From assembly GCA_947479185.1 (NCBI GenBank), contig CANJYY010000108.1:1-7852 (forward strand): 7,852 nucleotides of DNA, given 5' to 3'. The notes beneath the pieces were generated by a model. That model was not told the DNA's origin and did no database searches. It saw only the letters and a list, made by a program, of their open reading frames with translations. The stretch is from Caulobacteraceae bacterium. GTDB lineage: Bacteria; Pseudomonadota; Alphaproteobacteria; Caulobacterales; Caulobacteraceae. This document shows positions 5,336 through 7,852 of this stretch, one piece after another. Each line of letters begins with the position of its first letter. Position 1 is the stretch's first letter. A program made the translations under genes and the position numbers.

Positions 5336-5361
5336 GATTTATCACGGCTCCGGCCTGCGAA
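5336..5361 (-). promoter_or_regulatory. candidate leaderless promoter of the SDHAF4-like gene
   Basis: GATAAATC (minus, 5343-5336) matches 6 of 7 informative positions of GCTANAWC and ends 6 nt before the ATG. TTCGCAG (5361-5355), 11 nt upstream, is a weak -35 (4/7 of TTGACGS). The spacing predicts transcription from about the A of the start codon, in keeping with the missing Shine-Dalgarno. Confidence 0.45.
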
Positions 5362-5380
5362 CAGGGCTTCGCGACAGGGT

Positions 5381-5406
5381 TTGACGGAACGCGTGTCGGA
5401 TAGCGC
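5381..5406 (+). promoter_or_regulatory. candidate rsmB promoter
   Basis: TTGACGG (5381-5387) is a perfect alphaproteobacterial -35. After 11 nt comes GATAGCGC (5399-5406), a 4/7 match to GCTANAWC. The predicted start near 5412 gives a leader of about 90 nt that would carry the possible leader ORF at 5455-5505. Confidence 0.35.
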
Positions 5407-5454
5407 CCGTCCGTCCGGAGGCAAGCGTTTCACCAGCCACCGCAAGCCGGCGAC

Positions 5455-5505
5455 ATGACCGCGCCCTTGCGCCGCGCGCCCGGACAGGGCACGGGGCGCG
5501 GGTGA
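5455..5505 (+). CDS. possible 16-codon leader ORF coupled to rsmB
   Basis: An ATG at 5455 opens a 16-residue frame, MTAPLRRAPGQGTGRG, whose TGA (5503-5505) overlaps the GTG start of rsmB (5502-5504) as GTGA. This geometry is typical of translational coupling. rsmB has only a poor Shine-Dalgarno (GGGGCG) and no upstream in-frame start codon that I could find. The leader ORF's own ribosome site is weak as well. A peptide this short may arise by chance, so it is a candidate only. Confidence 0.25.
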   Translation: MTAPLRRAPGQGTGRG

Positions 5506-6785
5506 GCGAGCATGAAGACATCGGCCTCCCCGCGCGGGAGGCGGCGGCCCAGTTCCTGGAAGCGGCCCTGTCGCGCCGGACCGGGCTGGACGAAGCCCTG
5601 GCCGGATCGGCCGGACGGGGCCTGGCGCCCCGCGACCGGGCCTTCGCCCGCGCCCTGACCATGGCCGCCCTGCGGCGGCTGGGGACCATCGACCGGGCCC
5701 TGGCCCCGAAGCTCCAGCGCGAGCCGCCCGAACGGGTGCGCACCCTGCTGCGGCTGGGCATGACCCAGCTGTTCTGGATGGATGTGCCCGACCACGCCGC
5801 CGTCTCGACCACCGTGGCCATCGCCGACCGGCTGAAGCCGACGCGGTCGTTCAAGGGCCTGATCAACGCCATCCTGCGCGGCCTGCAGCGCGACGGCCGG
5901 CCGGCCGACGATCCCGAGACCCTGGCCCCGTCGTGGCTGATGGCCCGCTGGCAGGCGGCCTATGGGCCCGAACAGGCCCGCGCCATCGCCGCCGCCATTG
6001 CCGACGAACCGGCCACTGACCTGTCGGCCAGGGATCCGGCCGACGCCGCCGCCCTGGCCGAACTGCTGGAGGGCGAGGTGCTGCCCGGCGGTTCGATCCG
6101 CACCCGCAAGCGCGGCGACCTCGCCGAATGGCCGGCCTTCGACGAGGGCCGCTGGTGGGTTCAGGACGCCGGCGCGGCGATCCCGACCCGGCTGCTGGAT
6201 GTCCAGCCCGGCGAGACGGCGCTCGACCTGTGCGCCGCGCCCGGCGGCAAGACGCTGCAACTGGCCGCCGCCGGCGCGAGCGTGGTCGCCCTCGACCGCT
6301 CCGCCGACCGGCTGACGCGCGTCACCGAGAACCTCGCCCGGCTGAAGCTGACCGCAGAGGTCATCACCGCCGACGCCCGGTCCTGGCCGGACAAGCGGAC
6401 CTTCGACGCCGTGCTGCTCGACGCCCCCTGCTCGGCCACCGGCACCTTCCGCCGCCATCCGGACGTGCTGTGGGCCGCGGCGCCCGGCGACATCGCCAGC
6501 CTGGCGACGGTGCAGGCGCGGATGCTCGATAGCGCCGCCGCCCGGGTGAAGCCCGGCGGCCGGCTGGTCTACTGCGTCTGTTCGCTGGAACCGGAAGAGG
6601 GCGAGGCCCAGGTGCGCGGCTTCCTGACGCGGCATCCGGAGTTCACTACCGCCCCGGTCACGGCCGGCGAAGGCGGAGCCCCCGCCGCCAGTATCAACCC
6701 CGAGGGCTGGCTGCGCATCCTGCCGCACCATCTCGAAGGCGGCATCGACGGATTCTTCGCCGCCCGGATGGTCCGCAAGGGCTGA
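5502..6785 (+). CDS. rsmB: 16S rRNA (cytosine-967-C5)-methyltransferase RsmB
   Basis: RsmB transfers a methyl group from S-adenosylmethionine to C5 of C967 in 16S rRNA. The 427-residue product has the family layout: an N-terminal NusB-like helical RNA-binding domain (about 8-135), a linker, and a C-terminal Rossmann methyltransferase domain. Motifs are LCAAPGGKT (243-251) for SAM binding, D265 at the end of strand 2 (VVALDRS), D291, then motif IV LLDAPCSATG (305-314, C310). Motif VI YCVCSLEPEE (357-366) holds the probable nucleophile C360. Length matches the E. coli enzyme (429). The usual TCS of motif VI reads VCS. The start is GTG at 5502, the only suitable start codon before the domain, and it overlaps the TGA of a possible leader ORF. 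Four palindromes follow before rpe. Confidence 0.96.
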   Translation: MSEHEDIGLPAREAAAQFLEAALSRRTGLDEALAGSAGRGLAPRDRAFARALTMAALRRLGTIDRALAPKLQREPPERVRTLLRLGMTQLFWMDVPDHAAVSTTVAIADRLKPTRSFKGLINAILRGLQRDGRPADDPETLAPSWLMARWQAAYGPEQARAIAAAIADEPATDLSARDPADAAALAELLEGEVLPGGSIRTRKRGDLAEWPAFDEGRWWVQDAGAAIPTRLLDVQPGETALDLCAAPGGKTLQLAAAGASVVALDRSADRLTRVTENLARLKLTAEVITADARSWPDKRTFDAVLLDAPCSATGTFRRHPDVLWAAAPGDIASLATVQARMLDSAAARVKPGGRLVYCVCSLEPEEGEAQVRGFLTRHPEFTTAPVTAGEGGAPAASINPEGWLRILPHHLEGGIDGFFAARMVRKG

Positions 6786-6795
6786 CCCGTGGATC

Positions 6796-6812
6796 CCTCC
6801 CCGGGGGGGAGG
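6796..6812 (+). terminator. perfect hairpin 10 nt after the rsmB stop
   Basis: CCTCCCC (6796-6802) pairs fully with GGGGAGG (6806-6812) around a 3-nt GGG loop. This is a very stable all-but-one G-C stem directly after rsmB. No T-run follows, so it may act as a processing or 3'-end-protecting hairpin rather than a classical terminator. It is the first of four palindromes in this gap. Confidence 0.45.
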
Positions 6813-6919
6813 TGGCCCTCCGAAGCCCTGGGGCGAAGGAGGGACGGAGGAGGCAGCCGCCGGCGCGGAACGACCCCCTCAGTCACCGCTTCGCGGCGAC
6901 AGCTCCCCCGGAGGGGAGC
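6796..6919. repeat. mosaic intergenic palindrome cluster (REP/BIME-like), four hairpins
   Basis: Four palindromes lie head to tail between rsmB and rpe. They are: 6796-6812 (7-bp stem); 6816-6843 (CCCTCC/GGAGGG, a GAA/GAA internal loop, then GCC/GGC); 6882-6900 (GTC-A-CCGC/GCGG-C-GAC, one mismatch, TTC loop); and 6902-6919 (GCTCCCC/GGGGAGC, CGGA loop). The last two, with the adjoining CCCCCTCAGTC, resemble a dispersed intergenic element that I recall being common in Caulobacterales and related alphaproteobacteria. The hairpins are read directly; repeat-family membership is recall. No protein-coding capacity is evident here. Confidence 0.65.
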
Positions 6920-6939
6920 ATCTTGTCGGGCGGCCGTCC

Positions 6940-6968
6940 TTGTCCCGCCGGGCCCATCCGGCTAGAGC
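6940..6968 (+). promoter_or_regulatory. candidate leaderless promoter of rpe
   Basis: TTGTCCC (6940-6946) matches 5/7 of TTGACGS. After 14 nt comes GCTAGAGC (6961-6968), matching 6 of 7 informative positions of GCTANAWC. The -10 box ends 5 nt before the ATG at 6974, so transcription should start at or within a base or two of the start codon. The only Shine-Dalgarno-like bases (AAGG) lie 1 nt from the ATG, too close to work. Confidence 0.5.
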
Positions 6969-6973
6969 AAGGC

Positions 6974-7633
6974 ATGGCCGCCCCCCTTATCGCTCCGTCT
7001 ATCCTGGCGTCGGACTTCGCCCGTCTGGGCGAGGAATGCCGCGCTGTCGAAGCCGCCGGCGCCGACTGGCTGCACATCGACGTGATGGATGGACATTTCG
7101 TGCCCAACATCACCCTCGGTCCCGACATCGTGAAGGCCTTGCGGCCGCACGTCTCGATCCCGTTCGATGTGCATCTTATGATCGCCCCGGCCGATCCGTA
7201 TCTCGAGGCGTTCGCCGCCGCGGGGGCCAATATCCTCAGCATCCACCCAGAGGCCGGGCCGCACCTGCACCGCTCGCTGAAGCGGATTCGCGAGCTGGGC
7301 TGCAAGGCGGGGGTGGTGTTCAACCCCGCGACCCCGGTCGAATGCGTCGAGTGGATCCTCGAGGACATCGACCTCTTGCTGGTGATGACCGTCAACCCGG
7401 GCTTCGGCGGCCAGAGCTTCATCGGCGCGCAGCTGAAGAAGATCGAGCGCCTGCGGAAGATGATCGACGCCTCGGGCTGCGCCATCGACCTGGAAGTCGA
7501 CGGCGGGGTCACGCCCGTCACCGCGCCGCAATGCGTCGCCGCCGGAGCCACGGCCCTGGTCGCCGGCTCGGCCGTGTTCAAGGGCGGCCCGGACGCCTAC
7601 GCCGCGAACATCCGCGCCCTGAAGGGCGCCTGA
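6974..7633 (+). CDS. rpe: Ribulose-phosphate 3-epimerase
   Basis: Rpe interconverts D-ribulose 5-phosphate and D-xylulose 5-phosphate in the non-oxidative pentose phosphate pathway, and in the Calvin cycle where present. The 219-residue TIM barrel has all signatures: S9 in APSILASDF, metal ligands and acid/base residues H34-x-D36 in HIDVMDGHFVPN (34-45), H67 (DVHLM), the phosphate loop VNPGFGGQSFI (140-150), metal/base D176 in EVDGGV (174-179), and AGSAVF (197-202). Length is typical. The ATG at 6974 is chosen because MAAPLIAPSIL matches the family start. The frame is open upstream to 6812, but that stretch is repeat-derived and unlike Rpe. No usable Shine-Dalgarno, but a promoter abuts the start codon. 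The heparinase-like gene follows after 10 bp. Confidence 0.97.
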   Translation: MAAPLIAPSILASDFARLGEECRAVEAAGADWLHIDVMDGHFVPNITLGPDIVKALRPHVSIPFDVHLMIAPADPYLEAFAAAGANILSIHPEAGPHLHRSLKRIRELGCKAGVVFNPATPVECVEWILEDIDLLLVMTVNPGFGGQSFIGAQLKKIERLRKMIDASGCAIDLEVDGGVTPVTAPQCVAAGATALVAGSAVFKGGPDAYAANIRALKGA

Positions 7634-7643
7634 GCCCGGCGGG

Positions 7644-7852
7644 ATGGACGCGCCCCGCCTGCCTTCCGCCTCCTCCGCCGCGCTCGCCCTGCAGGCCGTC
7701 GGCGAAAGCGCCCGTCGGCTGGCCGAGCGGGAATGGTTCGGCACCCCCTTCCACCGCATGATGCTGGCCGGGCCGAAGCCGGACGGCATGGCGGCCAATC
7801 CGCGCGACCTGCGGCCCGTGGAGCCGGAGCGCGGCCGGCGCATCCTGGCCGG
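7644..7852 (+). CDS. Heparinase II/III-family protein, N-terminal fragment cut by the window edge
   Basis: The ATG at 7644 opens a frame that stays open to the window edge, giving about 69 residues. The segment AEREWFGTPFHRMMLAGPKP (27-46), followed by PRDLRPVEPERGRRILAG, resembles the N-terminus of alphaproteobacterial heparinase II/III-family proteins, where a WFG-P-xR-L motif precedes a PxDxRPxxxxRGxxILAG segment (recall). The characterised families are polysaccharide lyases, but many members near housekeeping genes are uncharacterised and no substrate is proposed. Only 10 bp separate it from the rpe stop, so it probably shares the rpe transcript; GGCGGG next to the ATG is a poor ribosome site, consistent with coupling. 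Catalytic regions lie outside the window, so the call rests on the N-terminal segment alone. Confidence 0.75.
   Translation, partial: MDAPRLPSASSAALALQAVGESARRLAEREWFGTPFHRMMLAGPKPDGMAANPRDLRPVEPERGRRILA

Noticed and set aside
6812..6973. 54-residue N-terminal extension of Rpe
   Set aside because: The extension translates the palindrome cluster and does not resemble Rpe. The family N-terminus fits the ATG at 6974, next to a promoter.
1..7852. Novel multi-gene system, mobile element, tRNA or rRNA
   Set aside because: All but one gene belong to known families, mostly housekeeping. I saw no integrase, transposase, toxin-antitoxin pair, cloverleaf or rRNA segment.

Overview
The window is high-GC DNA with G/C-rich third codon positions. 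Its gene types and short promoters of the form TTGACGS-N10-14-GCTANAWC point to an alphaproteobacterium, most likely of the Caulobacterales (Caulobacter, Phenylobacterium or Brevundimonas type). That placement comes from family recall and composition, not from a search. The content is mainly housekeeping: nucleotide synthesis, rRNA modification, the pentose phosphate pathway, ion transport and assembly of a respiratory complex. I found no defence system, phage, IS element, CRISPR array, tRNA or rRNA.

Layout: (1) 1-1137, minus: N-terminal 379 residues of a Kup-type K+/H+ symporter, running off the left edge. It is divergent from (2) 1304-1735, plus: a small Rrf2-family regulator. The 166 bp between them hold a perfect dyad and a hairpin-rich kup leader. 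(3) 1851-2651, plus: a classical short-chain dehydrogenase. It converges on (4) 2690-3388, minus: a MarC-family membrane protein, with a strong hairpin filling the 38 bp gap. (5) 3448-4155, plus: pyrF, divergent from marC across 59 bp. (6) 4152-5009, minus: a secreted Cys/Pro/Gly/Tyr-rich protein of unknown function. Its stop codon and that of pyrF share one CTAG tetramer. (7) 5120-5329, minus: a 69-residue SDHAF4/DUF1674 protein. (8) 5502-6785, plus: rsmB with a GTG start, preceded by a possible 16-codon leader ORF. (9) 6786-6925: a cluster of four palindromes. (10) 6974-7633, plus: rpe. (11) 7644 to the right edge, plus: the start of a heparinase II/III-family gene, 10 bp behind rpe.

The genes do not form one pathway. 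rpe and the heparinase-like gene look like one transcription unit. rsmB is on the same strand but is cut off from rpe by the palindrome cluster, and rpe seems to have its own promoter. The most notable pattern is in gene expression. marC, the SDHAF4-like gene and rpe all lack a usable Shine-Dalgarno sequence, and each has a good GCTANAWC-like -10 box ending 5-6 nt before the ATG, which predicts leaderless mRNAs. By contrast, kup, pyrF and the Cys-rich gene have clear Shine-Dalgarno sequences, and in kup and pyrF these lie inside predicted hairpins. The least explained product is the 16-cysteine secreted protein at 4152-5009.
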